DNA from: Echinometra lucunter
Taxonomy: Eukaryota > Echinodermata > Echinoidea > Camarodonta > Echinometridae
DNA length: 64,000 nt
Direction: 5' to 3'
NCBI GenBank assembly: GCA_029962745.1
Contig: CM057154.1
Location: 20,092,857-20,156,856 of the forward strand
Position numbers and translations under genes: made by a program. The notes under the pieces were generated by a model, which ran no database searches, was not told the DNA's origin, and was given only the letters and a program-made list of their open reading frames with translations. Shown here in pieces: positions 24,701-37,798 of the stretch (the first letter of the stretch is position 1; each line of letters starts with the position of its first letter).

Positions 24701-26260
24701 AGAGAGAGAGAGAAAAAAAAGACATGGATAGAAACAAAGAGAGGGAGGGAGAGGGGGGAAAAGACAAGAGACTGAAACAGAGAGAGAGAGAGAGAGAGAG
24801 AGGGAGGGGGGTGGTAGACAGATAAAGATACAGACAGATGGACAATTGTACATGAGGCAAAACACCTAACTTGTGAAATGTACCCTGAAAGAGGAAGATA
24901 CATACGAGCACACATTTAAAAAATAGGCAAAAGAGAGAGGGGCAGGGTCGAAATGGACAAAGGCAATTATCTTGTTTTCTGGTTTGTAATTTAACCACAT
25001 AACCTTCGCATTCCTTTCTCTATTTTTGACAATGGTATTTTGAAGTTGAAATGTTGTCCTCTTCAATTACAAACAAATCTAGTTATACATTTCCTCCCTT
25101 CCGTGCCTTCTGCTTTTTCTAATCATCATCTTTGTTGAAAACCCACCACCTCGGACAAATTTTATTGCTACAATTATTATTATTATGTAATACCAACAGC
25201 GATGGATTCACACAATGAATGCTGGGAGATGAAAGGACACTAACTCAAAAGCATTTACATTTTAATGAGTATGATGTGACAGTAATCTTACTGTTCTATA
25301 GGTAGTTTTCAGTTTTGGTAAAGCCCAAAAAACACATAGTCCTGGGATAAAAGAAAACTTGGCTGAATGTTCAAGGCTAAAAATGAAGTGAGTTGAGTTT
25401 ACTGGAGGTGATCATTCATTACCAAATATACCAAATTTCAAACGAATACTACAAACTGAAAACAGTATATACTTTCGAAAATAAATGACATCTACAAATT
25501 TCAGCAGAAAATGTATAGTGATGAACAAAAAATGATAAAAACTGAAAAAATAATGCACATTGGGAGTTCAGCTTCTCAACGAATGTAATTTCTATTCTTC
25601 TCTTTTTGTCGTTATCTGGATTTTCACTGTACAAACTGTCCCTTTACTGCACAATTGATGTAGAAAACAGAAAATTCATGCAATTTCACTTGATTTCATG
25701 ACTGGCTTTAAACATCCTCTTCATGCATACTCTGAAAAAAGGAGGGCAGTTAAATCTCAGTAGTATGCATGAGAGATCAGAGCTCTAAGTCTTATGAGCA
25801 GCTTTATGTTATATTACAAGTCTTTATCCTAGAGGTGTATAGAGAAATATGATAAGGTTCACAAAAAAATCAGGATTTCTGCATCTCATTGGCATCCTCG
25901 ATTCCTCAGGCAAAACAGAATGTCATGGAAAATTATGGTTCGAGGGTACAGTATGATGCGAAGAGCGCACATGGAAATGAGGATGGACTGGAAGGATAAG
26001 CTGACATTCAGTAAGGGATAATCAAACCTTTAAAGGGATGATTTCAATCTGCAGTCAATTTTCATGTTTGACTTATCTTTTAAAGATAAAATCTAACATA
26101 TTGTATACTGACACCCTTTATAGGCCTTAAATCTTGGTCAAAAGATGAGGTTTTGTTCTTTTGATGTTCAGCAGAAGATATATAAAAATTCATCACTATT
26201 ATGCGAATATATAATGACTTTCACTTTACCAACTGTTCCATGATATAATTCGCGTGTTCA
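20531..26260. other. Gene-free stretch with microsatellites
   Basis: Contains poly-A at 21745-21774 and a purine-rich (GA)n block at about 24658-24815 that yields spurious Ser/Leu-rich minus frames. No convincing exon, RNA gene or transposon end was seen. Confidence 0.5.
24658..24815 (+). repeat. (GA)n purine-rich microsatellite block
   Basis: AGAGAG runs at about 24692-24712 and 24779-24800 within GGGAGG/GAAAG purine sequence. Confidence 0.85.
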
Positions 26261-26318
26261 AAGCCAGAAGGGCGTTAACTTATATCATTTTATACAGACT
26301 CAACACCCTTCTGGCTCT
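26261..26318. repeat. Hairpin of the AGCCAGAAGGGCGTTAA type
   Basis: AGCCAGAAGGGCGTTAACT (from 26262) and GACTCAACACCCTTCTGGCT (to 26316) are inverted partners around a 20-bp AT-rich loop. The stem matches the element at 18909-18978. Confidence 0.55.
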
Positions 26319-26692
26319 AAACAGATGAAATGTAAATCTATAAATGCAGCCAGTTTGTAGGAGATGCGCAAGATCTCTATGGCGATGTAAAATGTGTATC
26401 ACCTACATGCACAAATCCTGCTTTTCTGAAGTTTGGATGGTTAAAATCTCACATTTTAAACATGATTTCGCCGGACTCACGCGATCTGGTATTTGACAGA
26501 ACATTATTTGTCAGGTTTTACCTAAAGCCATTCAATGACAGGATGGGGATAAACAGATCAATGGGAAGGGGTCACTGGGATTGACTTCTGTATCTGATGG
26601 TGAGATTGGGTGAGGAGTAACATGGAGATGGAGGAAATCGAGTCGAAGAGAACACAAAGATGTTATGCCAAAGCATGGCTCCCAGAAAACAA

Positions 26693-26958
26693 CACTCTTA
26701 GGAAAATGTGCCTGTCAGAACCCTTTTTGGTCCCGTATTTAGAACCCTACAGAAGAGTTCTATAGAGAGATCTTTCTGTTTTCAAGAATCCCAAAAGGTT
26801 CCTTGTACAACCAATAATGGTTCCAAAGACCCCTTAGAACCCTTTAGAGAACCGTTATAGGTGAGTAATGGTTCTTTAAAAAAAAAAAAAAAAACCTTAG
26901 AGGGTTCCAAATGTGGGACAAGAAAAGGTTCTAATCAGCACCATCTTTTGTAAGAGTG
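26693..26958. mobile_element. ~266-bp MITE with CACTCTTA termini
   Basis: Left end CACTCTTAGGAAAATG pairs with right end (minus) CACTCTTACAAAAGATG. The interior is rich in AGAACC/GGTTCT repeats in both orientations (such as AAAAGGTTC and TTAGAACCCTTT). No target duplication was read with confidence. Confidence 0.65.
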
Positions 26959-27063
26959 AAGATTTCCTAGTTTTGTTCTCTTATTTCCCCATTGTTTTAT
27001 CTGATTTGACCCCTGATATGAAAAGGGTCATAGAGACTAATTGCTGGTACTCTTCATTAGTCT

Positions 27064-27261
27064 ATGAAATAAAATTCTCTGAATTTTCCTCTTGGTTTGA
27101 GTGATTTCTTCTCAAAATTCCCTAATTTTATGAAATAAAATTCTCTGACTTTTCCTCTTGGTTTGAGTGATTTCTTCTCAAAATTCCCTAATTTTATGAA
27201 ATAAAATTCTCTGAGTTTTCCTCTTGGTTTGAGTGATTTCTTCTCAAAATTCCCTAATTTT
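27064..27261 (+). repeat. Three exact-length 66-bp tandem copies
   Basis: Units start at 27064, 27130 and 27196 with ATGAAATAAAATTCTCTGA. They differ mainly at the base after that (A, C, G) and are otherwise nearly identical, so the amplification is recent. The repeat creates frames on both strands but no recognised peptide. Confidence 0.9.
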
Positions 27262-29619
27262 CCCTATCTGGTAAAATGAAAATTCCCCTTTTATTAAAAA
27301 ACCACTCAAAGTTCAATGAGACCTGGGAACCTTGTAGTATTGATTGAAGTTACAATCTCATGCATGTTACGGCAAGGGGTTCAGATAAAAACTGCACTAT
27401 TAGGTTTTAAAAAGGCTCTTACTGACATTTGCCACACCATATCAAGGAGAGTCAGATATCAAGACCTTTGAAAAGTCAAGCTCAACAGCATGCATGCATC
27501 TTTAAATCAATAATCAAATACATGTATATTATCTACATATTCACATGTCCTAATTACTGATAAATATTTGTATATATACTGTAATTCTGATCTGATTACT
27601 AACAAAATATTGTATATGTATATGCTGTATATACAAAAAAATAGTCATGATTTCTAGTAAGGAATTTCAACAGCAAGATGTGCAGTGTCACTTGCAGAAG
27701 GCTACAGGCCTTCTGAATATTTCAAATTTCAATCCTACAAAGTGAAAGTCAACTTTCTCTCTTGCATTTACACTTCGCTGTTTACCTACAAAATACAGAC
27801 TTGCTCGAACAAGCTGGGAAGACTAACAAGCGGTTTTCCTCTCCAAATAAAGCTTTGGAGGAATATCGGTTCCTTATAAAAGAGCCACGTGTATGCATGT
27901 CCATGCATCTTTCATTGATACTGGAGTCTTCCAACTTTCTTTCAGTTTCATTTATTCTTAAATAAACATTTTTTGCATTTTTTTAAACTCTGTGTCCATG
28001 TCAACAAGTTGAATTGGCCATAACTTGTGGTCAAGATGAAAGTCCATGTCAAAGTAAACAAAATAATACATTTTCAGTGAAAAATACAAAATCAAATCAG
28101 ATTTCTCAGAGTTCTTTCAGAGTTATTTACTGAACCTGTTGGGTACTGCCATAAACCCTAGCCAAGTTATCTTGGGTTTGGGGGTTGAGTTTTAACAGGT
28201 TAAAAGGAAAAGGATTCATTTGAAAACTTAGTTGTTTTTTCTTCATTTCTTATTTGTTTTTTCCTCTTTTTTTTCAAATCTAGAACTACCCCCGGTACTC
28301 GATAATGATACAAACCCCAAATGGTATCTATCAACTTATCTTTTGGAAGAGCATAACAATTCTTTTTAATCATTATATTGTCAACAATCTCTTACAACCT
28401 CTTACAATTCAATATAGATGAGTTTCTCAAAAATATTACAAGAAAATCAGCCTGGCATGCCCTACGTTTAGAAATTACTTCCTACTTCAACCAAGTATTA
28501 AGCATACATGTACTAATTGTGCAAGAGTCATCACCTAATTTATAAGCTTAAACCACACTTAAAGGTAATTAATGTCTGACGAGTCTAATAGCATACGTGC
28601 AGCTAGGAAACCACTCTGCAGAATGAATGCTCACATCTGGCTATTACACATTGACCATAATGACATCATAAAACTGTAATTAGAAAAAGCCATTAGCCAT
28701 TAGTCTCATAAGGACCCTCCTGAGGTGAGGGTAAGGATGACTTTACTGCTCACATTAGCAATCTTGTTATGATGTCGTCATGGAGTGACCTCATTATTCG
28801 TGCAAAGAAAAATAAATGGACGTATGAAGGTGTCTCATATCCCATTCAAAGAATCTCACTCGAAATAATAAGTGGTAGTATCAATGAAACTTTATACATT
28901 AAAAGACGAAACATACGAAGTACTGCCTTGCCATATATCTATCACAAGAAACTACTGAGCTTTTTGTTTTAAATGCGATTTATCATGGCATGTATGAACA
29001 AGCCTCAAGGGGAAAAAAAATATACATATATATATATATATATCATGTCTATAAATATCACACTCTGTCATGAATGGATTAAAAGCACCAGTGAATTCTG
29101 CATCTACAGCGTATGAATCATACCATCAAGACCAAAATGTAGTAATCTCATGTGAAATCTTTAAAATGCAAAAAGAACAAGCAATAAAATATTCTACACA
29201 AATGCAGCACGACCTGACCATAAAATTCTATTTTCTCCCCAGGCAAGAATTTTCCTGCTGGAAGAACAACTCTGTGTGATTTATACAATCTCTTTTATTT
29301 CATCTTAAATAAACGCTGATGTCAGACGAGTTCAAAAAGTCACAAAATGTCAAGAAGCTCTCCCACTTTAAGGGGCATAAAGTTTCACCCCTGTGAGGAG
29401 TTGCATAGCTTTGTGTAGTTGTACTGATGAAAAACTAAGTTTTTCCATCGCTGTACATACTTTAAATGCAAGTAAGAGGGTGTTTTTCCTAAATGTTTTT
29501 CACATCAATCAAAACAGGACAAAAATACCCCGTCTCATAAAACAACTGTAAATGATCTGAGGATATCACAAGTCTTCTAACAAATTACAGTTATACAAAG
29601 TTTATGAGTTTTATGTTCT
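27262..29619. other. Gene-free stretch
   Basis: AT-rich. A (TA)n run lies at about 29026-29042, and TATA/TACATGTA-type palindromes near 27520-27640. No exon or transposon ends were identified. Confidence 0.5.
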
Positions 29620-29815
29620 ATTTGTTGTTGTTATTGTTGTTGCTGTTGTTGTTGCTGTTGTTGTTGTTGTTGTAGGGCCCTTTCTACAAGCAGATCTCTG
29701 CTTATTAGAGGTCCTAACCTTTATTATATTGTGATTTATTTGTAAATTATAAATTGTTTTTAATGAAGAGTTGAATAAATTGAAATTGAAATTGAATTGA
29801 ATTAATTTTGATCAA
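29618..29815 (+). mobile_element. (GTT)n repeat joined to a LINE-like 3' end
   Basis: (GTT)n at about 29618-29673 is followed by GGGCCCTTTCTACAAGCAGA, which pairs with TCTGCTTATTAGAGGTCC to form a stem-loop. An AT-rich stretch then ends in GAATAAATTGAAATTGAAA with a short tandem tail. A 3' stem-loop plus tandem tail is typical of non-LTR retrotransposon ends. No coding sequence remains. Confidence 0.45.
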
Positions 29816-30069
29816 ATTCTAGTCGAGCTTTGATTGCTTTGGATCAAATAAAAGCTCTTCTACATATATAAAGATGTGGCCTGAATGACATAAAATGGAA
29901 TTAAATATGTTATATGAAAAAGTATCTGAACGTAAATTTACTGCCCCGTTTAACATTTTGTAGCTATTAAAATATATCTAACACCCCCCCCCCCCCCCAA
30001 ATGGAAGAAAGCTTTTTCCCATTAAATTTTGATTTCCATGGCACTGAAAATTGATGGCATTTCCTTTAA

Positions 30070-30478
30070 GCCCACTGAACACTATCCGTCTGCGATCCGA
30101 TTTTTGAAAAAATGTTATACATGTAGAATTTGATATGCACATTCAGACATGTAAAATCTTAATATCAAAGCTCTGAATAGTCCTATGAATATCAAAATTC
30201 CGGGCTACTGCGAGCCTCTCTGTGGGAATAAAAGCGAACTCAATTCCGAATTGTAGTGAAGTCATAGCAATCTTGCAATCGGCTAGGATTTGAAGCTGAT
30301 TTGGCCATTTTCTCCAACTTAAAGACTTGCAGTTAACCAAAATTTCAATTGTAGTATTCCTATGATTATTCCAAACTTTAAATAAGATAATTTTACTTGT
30401 TCAAACTTTCATATTTAATGCAATATGCCATTTGTTTGAAAATTGGGTCACAGTCGGATCGTATAGCGTGTGGTAGGC
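30070..30478. mobile_element. ~409-bp MITE with GCCYAC...CTAT termini, TTTAA flanks
   Basis: The left end GCCCACTGAACACTATCCG and right end (minus) GCCTACCACACGCTATACG are imperfect inverted termini. TTTAA flanks both sides (30065-30069, 30479-30483). CGATCCGA motifs lie just inside each end. Its right flank is shared with the next element. Confidence 0.55.
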
Positions 30479-30483
30479 TTTAA

Positions 30484-30883
30484 CCCATTCGTGACAGGAA
30501 TTATTTAAAGTCTAATTTGACCCGCTTTTATTCTTCAAATTGGCAACACCAACATTATTTTATTGCTACATTTTTCTTATAAAACATCATGTATCTGAAA
30601 TAAATATAAATTGACAGAAATTATGAGAAGTCAAAAAGTTGCCATATGCAGGGGATAATGGTGATTTTAAACTTTCTATCACATTGCCAATTTAAGGATT
30701 TTAATGCTTATTTTCCTTTAAAAATTCTTCAGCATCACACAACGAATATTGACACAACCAAAATGGGCACAGTTTGCATAGAATTTTTTGCTCTTTTGCT
30801 CAGGTATTTGGTATGATTTTTAGGGCTTTGCATCAAAAGTTATTAGGTCAAACCACAAAATGTGGACCTCTGTCACGAATGGG
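30484..30883 (+). mobile_element. 400-bp piggyBac-like MITE, TTAA/CCCATTCGTGACAG (copy 1)
   Basis: TTAA (30480-30483 and 30884-30887) flanks perfect inverted termini CCCATTCGTGACAG. A TTAA target and CCC-start termini are the hallmarks of piggyBac-type transposition. A second copy with the same orientation and about 90% similarity by eye lies at 38352-38752. The interior has only short open frames. Confidence 0.85.
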
Positions 30884-32138
30884 TTAAAGGGAAAAAGGGG
30901 GGCACATCACCCCTCAAGAGAAGTAAGGTGGAATATTTGCCCCCCTTGTACATGGAAAAGCAAATAACCCTGGGCTATCACCCCTAAATTCTTTGAGATA
31001 TGATGTAAAAAAAGAGAACTATGTGGTCCTCCAAGATTGATATCCACTTGCAATAATAAACAGGGACCCACTGACCTGGCATTGCATCAAGTTCAAAATA
31101 ACTGCTTCAAGCTCCTTCATAAACAAGCATGACGATATGAATTTATGAAGAATGAAGTGCAGAGATCAAAACGATTATCTCGTGAACTTACTTTTTATGA
31201 TGCCACAAATATAACAATATCTTTTCCTTCTTTCATACATTCATCTATAGTAGGAATTCTGAGGTGTGCACAGCAATGGTTTTAGGATTACCCAGTATGT
31301 TATTAATAAATTCTTACAAATGAAAATAAATGCTTAACATGGTCTATATAGATAAGATCTCCATCTTTTAAAATATGTGCCATTCATCACGACTCATGAA
31401 AACCTTGATTAAAAAAAAAACAAAAACAAAAATACTCCTGTGGCTCATCATTGTCACTAGAGGGAGTAATGCTGAATATGTACAGCAGCAAATCAACTGT
31501 GCAAGATAATCTTTCACTGTAACCATATCCATACAATGTGCCCCCCCCCCATAACACATTCATTCACTACAACACCCACACACTTTTCCATATCAAAGGT
31601 TGTAAAATCAATCTGCCGATCAAATCTTCATTTATCTATTGCTGTAAGTCCTTGCCTGCGCAAGTAAAAAGTCAAATCCTCAAAACACCAATGCAGACGG
31701 AATAAAAACAGAATTGCACTAAAATATTTGAACATGCACTCTGAAGTATTTATCAAATGGACATAGAGGGCAGTGTTTCACACTGGTCAGGTTGACATTG
31801 AGTGACAGAGTCACTGCTATGCAAGCAAATACTTGAACTTGAATAAATACTTTTGAGACTGGAGATCCTTCTCTCAAACAAGCTTGTCCTTGTAATTGTC
31901 GGTCAAAAAATTTGTTTTTATTGTAGGAGTCAAAAGGGCATAACTCCCAACTTCAGAGTAAAGGGGAAGCTTGCCATGCTAGACATTCAATCAAATTCTT
32001 AACACACTCGAACTAGACTTCATTATATCACTCTGTGCTGTCACAGATTTGGAAAATCAGTTCCAAATTACTAGTACGCATCCTTATTTCTTTTCTTTTT
32101 TCTAATGCTACTACAAAAATATTTCCATCCATTCTCTG

Positions 32139-33044
32139 AAGGCTTGTTCCGATGGGAGGAGACAAAAAATATGTCACAGAGACAGGAGACATTTTTTTGT
32201 CGCCTGGCTGCAAAAAGCTGTGGAACAATCAAAGTCATAAAAAGTTGGCACAAATTATGTTGTCATCAATTTGTCTGCGCAACTTTTGACAAAACTCTCT
32301 TTTATTTGAGAGTTGACGTGTTAATGCGTATTCACTAAAATAAGTCGTCACCTTCCCGGTAAAAGGCCACTAACGCGACGCGGTGAAATGTACGTTTTCG
32401 AGAAAAACGCGAATGAAATTTCGACCTTATTTTGAGCTTTTAGCAGCTAGTGTATTATTTTTCCGTCCTAACTCTCAAACTTTCTGACAGAGCAAGATTT
32501 TTTCTTCAATGATATTTTGTGCTTTTATTTAAAACACTCTAAAGGTTTTCTAATCATTAGCATTAATATCCTTAACGGCTTTCTTCCCGGAACAAAAATG
32601 CACAAATACGTAAATCCAGTTCCCGGAGAAAGGCCACTAACGCGAATCGGTCTATGCACGTTGAGCGAAGAATTAGTGTCTTTCTTCCAGGAACAAAAAA
32701 TGCGCAATAGTTCCCAGAAAAAGGACGCTATTGTGAATCGGTCTAAGCGCGTAAGCACGTTGAGTGAGGAGGAATTCACGTGCTCGCATAATTTTGTTTT
32801 TTGGCTTACTACGTCATAATGACGTCAAATTGAGGTTCGAGAATGGTACGAGAATAAAGCTGATGACATGCTTTTTCCATTTCTGCAATAAAAAAAAAAT
32901 GGCGGTAAAATTGAGAAAAGGTCCATAACGGCCTTTTACCGGGTAGCCGCAGAAGTGGGGTGGTTCATCGTGCCATATCAGAACACTAAAAATTTTGTGG
33001 GGATTTGGTGCCGGGATTTGTCGCCTCATATCTGAACAAACCTT
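32139..33044. mobile_element. ~906-bp TIR element with internal CpG-rich repeats
   Basis: Imperfect inverted termini of about 27 bp: left AAGGCTTGTTCCGATGGGAG, right (minus) AAGGTTTGTTCAGATATGAG, both continuing to GACAAA. A second inverted pair lies inside (CCCGGTAAAAGGCC at 32355 and its complement at about 32933-32946). Between them, CCCGGAGAAAGGCCACTAAC-type segments repeat at about 32355, 32623 and 32712, with a local tandem duplication 32579-32689/32690-32775. A diverged fragment lies at 60703-60822. No transposase is seen. Confidence 0.6.
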
Positions 33045-35038
33045 TTTAAAGCTTGATTATATGTAATGACTTATTTGCTATATTTTGATGTACTTGGATG
33101 GGGGTTGTAAACTGTAATGTTAATGACCCTGAAAGAAAATATCGCAAAATTTCAAGGTGAATATTCGAGGCAAATTGCACCACATGCAAGACACAATTCA
33201 GACCAAATGGATGCTCTTATAATAGATATCTGTATAGAAAGAAGTCATTGGGGCGTTGTTCATATGTACGTCATCCTTTTCATTATCAAGATTTAAGCAA
33301 TCCATCATTCAAAAGGCTACAATTACTACAGGAATGTTCCATTTATGTTGAAACGGTATCACTTCAATACAAACAGCCAAGTAAGAATGAAGCTGAAATG
33401 CATGGTGGCTCCACAAGTCTGGGTAAGAGCTACGTTTGACAATAGTAACTGACCTAAAAAAAAAAAAAATTGATAGAATCCCTCCGGTTTATTTGAATTC
33501 ATTGGGAGAAACATGATCAGGGTTAATTGGGTGATAGTTCAGTGAACTTGAATTGTTAGAAGCTACAGCCAGTTGCAAAGGTTATGGATTTTTATTGTAT
33601 CAATGTGATAAAGACAGGATCACTAACACAATATGGATTTCAGAGTTAGGTGTTTATGTAAGAATAAAGTTCAGCCACTTACACCTCAAAATTACAGCGC
33701 GAATAGATAGTGTGTAATATAAGAAAATTACATGTAATTTCATATCAAATTTCACAAAATTTTAGTATAATGTAGTGTTTGTAAAAGTTGTCCACTACAG
33801 AGTTAATTATTTTCGTGGTGCCTTGAAATTCTACAATATGATTTTTTTCTTTCCCTTTTTTTCTTTTCTTTGCCAAAGGGCCAATATTTAAATATACAGA
33901 GAAATGTATTTCAAATCATATTTTATGGTGCATGAAGGCGGCCAATGAAATTCCTTAATTTGTGTGGGTGAATTAATGCCAATGAAAATCTTGCCATCAT
34001 TGTTTGATGACTAAAGCTGCCATGAAAACAATAATGACGCAAAATGACCACCCTCAAGAAAGATGAAAATTAAGTATTTGATGAGAGATATCATCGCCTC
34101 AAGACATCAAGGTCTTCAAAAAAAAAAAAAACAAACTCATTAGAACAAAATACAGTGTAGAGGATTTTCTGAGGAAGTGAAGCAAATCGGGCAGTAGCAT
34201 TTGAAAAAAAAAATCAATCTTCCATCTATTGATCTGTTTTAGTGGCAGCTCACCGTTTTTCTCAGACCCTTTCTTGACCGTTATTTAACGGCCTAATCCC
34301 TGACTTTGCTCACAATTCCAGACAGGTAGCCTCCAACTACATGGTATGTCTGCTGAATAGATACAACGTTTTCATAAATGAGCTATTGAATGGTCTTTAA
34401 TTCTATTTGACCAACAGTTCTAAAGCTTCTCAAAAGGAAGGATTAGCAAGGAGTGATGGGTGGCCACGGAAGGGGGTATGGATGAGTAAAAAAATCCAAT
34501 AATCTACTAAGTGATACCTGTGGGGTCTGTCAGGATCTTTAAGTAACCATAAATTCAGACATTGAAAACTTAACAATGTAATTAATTTGTAGGGAGGCAG
34601 GTGTGAACATGTTATGGAAAATGGAAAATATTTATATGAAAATGCATATGGGTCTCATTAACAGTGAGAACTTCACTGCAGATAAAAAGAGGAGGGTCAG
34701 TCAACTTGTCATCTGCACAGGGAAAATACACACCCTTAATCTTGTCTCCAAAACAAGTTTCTTTACTTCAAATGTATGTCATTTTCATGCCGCTTACGCC
34801 ATACAATACATATTTTTTCCAATTACACTTCTCCTGGTGTAAAAAATTTATGTAAATGCTGTAAGGTGGAGGACAAATGACAATGTTAATGATAGGAAAA
34901 AATTGATTTTTTTTTTTTCATTTATGTTGCATAATTATTATAACTCAGGCAGCTCTGTTTCCATTTGTTTCTTGACGAAAATGGCATTTCTGTTTGTCAC
35001 GAGAACAGACTTTTCCTTTCCTCAACACTAAATTTTGA
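33045..35038. other. Gene-free stretch
   Basis: AT-rich unique-looking DNA with A- and T-homopolymers. No accepted exon or repeat ends. Confidence 0.5.
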
Positions 35039-35735
35039 ATTCAATGGGTGATTTCAAGTTCGGTGTGCGGTGTTGGTGTTGGTGTTGAGAGCGTGGAAAG
35101 GCTCCTGAACCGAGCTCCAACACCGACGGTCAGTTTAGAGGGACGATACCGATCACCTTATCGATAGCTCAACACCGGGTGACGTCATACGCTATAGCGA
35201 AAGATCTCAACGATGAAATCATTTTCCCTCAGAATTTCTACTAAATCTACATCTTATTGGATTCGAATTGCATAGTCATTTGAAGAATCGAAGGGGAAAA
35301 ATATTACTCTTCCGTGGGAAATATATGGTTTTGATTATACCAAGTTGTTTTGACTGCAAAATGGGTTTAACCACCAACATGTGACGAGTGGCCGTAGCAA
35401 AGAGTGCCGCTGCTGCGCGAGGGACAAGCAGCAATAACATGTATGATTACAACACCAACACCAACACCGTACTTGAAATCATGAATTTCCCGATCCCTAG
35501 GGGCTGGTGTTGGTGAATGGGGAAATTGCATGTAAATCGTCAACACGAACCGTGATACTCGGTTCAGCAGACGACATTCAACACCAGCGGACAACACAGA
35601 CTACCGGAAATACGTCAAATTTTGCGAGGTCAACCCCAACACCAGCCTGATTTCAAGTTTGGTGTTGAGGCTGGTGTTGGTGTTCTCACAACACCAACAC
35701 CAGCCTCCAACACCAAACTTGAAATCACCCAATGA
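35039..35735. mobile_element. ~700-bp GTGTTGG-rich foldback element
   Basis: The left end TGGGTGATTTCAAGTTCGGTG and its inverted partner at the right (to 35731) frame a region dense in GTGTTGG and CCAACAC motifs in both orientations. At the right end a near-perfect hairpin folds 35649-35686 onto 35690-35727. It is more CpG-rich than the flanks. No target duplication was read with confidence and there is no coding frame. Confidence 0.65.
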
Positions 35736-36221
35736 ATGCTACAATGAAGACAATTTGTGATCACCACAAACCAGTGAACATTAACAGCAGGATAACAAGT
35801 ATATACACCGCAAATGAAGGTAGGTGAAAGATTTATATCGGCAGAAAAGACTGCATATCATCGGATCAAGTTTAGAATTATTACGCACTTATGTTGCCTC
35901 AAGCGGGGATTATAGTCCCATTAAGAAGATCTCACTTGTATGTGACCAAGTTGGTGGATCAGCAGCTATGAATAATGTGTTTTTCGTAGCATGTTTTAAC
36001 ATCGGTCTCGCATAAAGAAACAAGAGGGAATTTTTAAAGGCTCTTGGTGGTACTAGTAAGTCCTCCAACAGTGTTTTTTAATCACATGATTATTGTGAAT
36101 ATGTTTTTATTAAGGAACAAATACCCTGGCATAAATGTCAAGTCATGGATAAAATCAATGAGCATGGAATGATTAAGTAGCTACAGTACAGTTTTTATGA
36201 ATGAATATGACTGCTCATTAA

Positions 36222-36800
36222 AGGAGAATGCAACCCAGATGTCAGTGTGCTTCCATTGAATGAAGAAGAACAAGAAGAGTAAACAGTGAAAGTTTGAGGA
36301 AAATCGGACAATCTGTTCAAGAGTTATGAACTTTGAAAGTTTCAGTAAATCATTATTGTGGGGATCCTTGAATTGGCAATATTGCCAGTATCTGTGATGT
36401 CATCGTGGACAACTCTCCATTCATTTTGTACACAGAATTTAATATTTTCTCTATTTTCAAGAAAAATAAAAATTCTTTTGATTCATTGTTTGAGTATGAT
36501 ATGGCTATATCAATTCTACAACCATTTTGGGAAGAATTATGTTGATTCCTGACATGAAATTTCATATAAATCAATTTTTGGGGGGAAAATTATGTACAAA
36601 ATGAATTGAGAATTGTCCACGATGACATCACAGATGTTGGCAAAGTTGCCAACTCAATGATTCACATAATAGGGATTTACTTAAACTTTCAAAATTCATA
36701 ACTCTTGAAACAGATTGTCCGATTTTGCTCAAACTTTCACTATTTACTTCTCTTGGTCGTCTTCACTAAGAGCACACTGATGCCTGGGTTGCATTCTCCT
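36222..36800. mobile_element. 579-bp TTAA element with ~210-bp inverted arms
   Basis: TTAA at 36218-36221 and 36801-36804 flanks AGGAGAATGCAACCC termini. The arms 36222-36430 and 36592-36800 are inverted copies at roughly 80-85% by eye, sharing AAAATCGGACAATCTGTT and TGTGATGTCATCGTGGACAA. A TA target (Tc1/mariner type) cannot be excluded because TTAA contains TA. No transposase. Confidence 0.8.
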
Positions 36801-37798
36801 TTAAATCTTTATATCCTGGTACAGATGTATTCAGAACAATAAAAATCCATGATACTTTTCTTTCTTAAAATAGAAGCTTAGTTCTGGGAAAGGTGAACAA
36901 TAATTTGTGAGCTTTCTCATTCTTTCCATGCCAGTAAACAAGAATATCATAGTAGCAATGATTGCTCTTCAAATGCCCTCATATTGGAAACATGACAAGA
37001 AAAACCTGAAAAGTTCATTCAGGCCAGATTTGTGTGTGGTCCCATATACTCACTTCTTTGTATAGTGCAAGTACCTTTTGGGGGAAGTAAGTGAATTTCT
37101 TATCAATTTGATAATCTCCAAATCTCACACTGTCCCAGTTGCTTTGGAACAGTTTCTTTCCCATTATGATCACATGACCAGAACTCCAGTTTATCTTTAA
37201 CATTGTATAATCCAAATGTGAATCGGAGTGAACTTTTAAAAAAAAATTAACTCAAGGTCAATTCGGGTCTTATTTCATTGCTAACAGAATCATGTTAAGC
37301 TCATAATCAGATGAACATTTTGTTTTACAATTAAATATTGTTGGAATGTTTTAGCCTATAATAGGTGATGTGCTGAGCAATGATGGGGGGGGGGGGGGGG
37401 GGTCGGATGGGTACTGTATAGAACACTATAACTGAATGTCTGAAAAGACTTTCAAATGCAACTGAAATTGATCATACATATTTCAAATCAACTCTCAAGT
37501 TATTTGAGTATCATATGACAATTTTGCAACATACTTCTGAGCATTCTGGGGTAAGATGACAATTCATTAATCAAGATTAAGATGAGAAATTGGTAAAATA
37601 GCCAAAGCAAATGTGGTTTTAGTGCAAGAATATGAAGTAAGCGAGCAAATTCATGTCATTTCTGTTCTTCTGTTACACCTGAAAGAACCATTTATCTCCT
37701 TAATAGGCCAACTGATGACAGGGATAAGCTTTCCATTAATCAAAAGTGAATAAAAAGGTTGATGGTGAACATTACTCAAGATGTGTCTAGAGTATATG

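Noticed and set aside
24547..24998. Overlapping Ser/Leu-rich minus frames
   Set aside because: Shadow of the (GA)n microsatellite.
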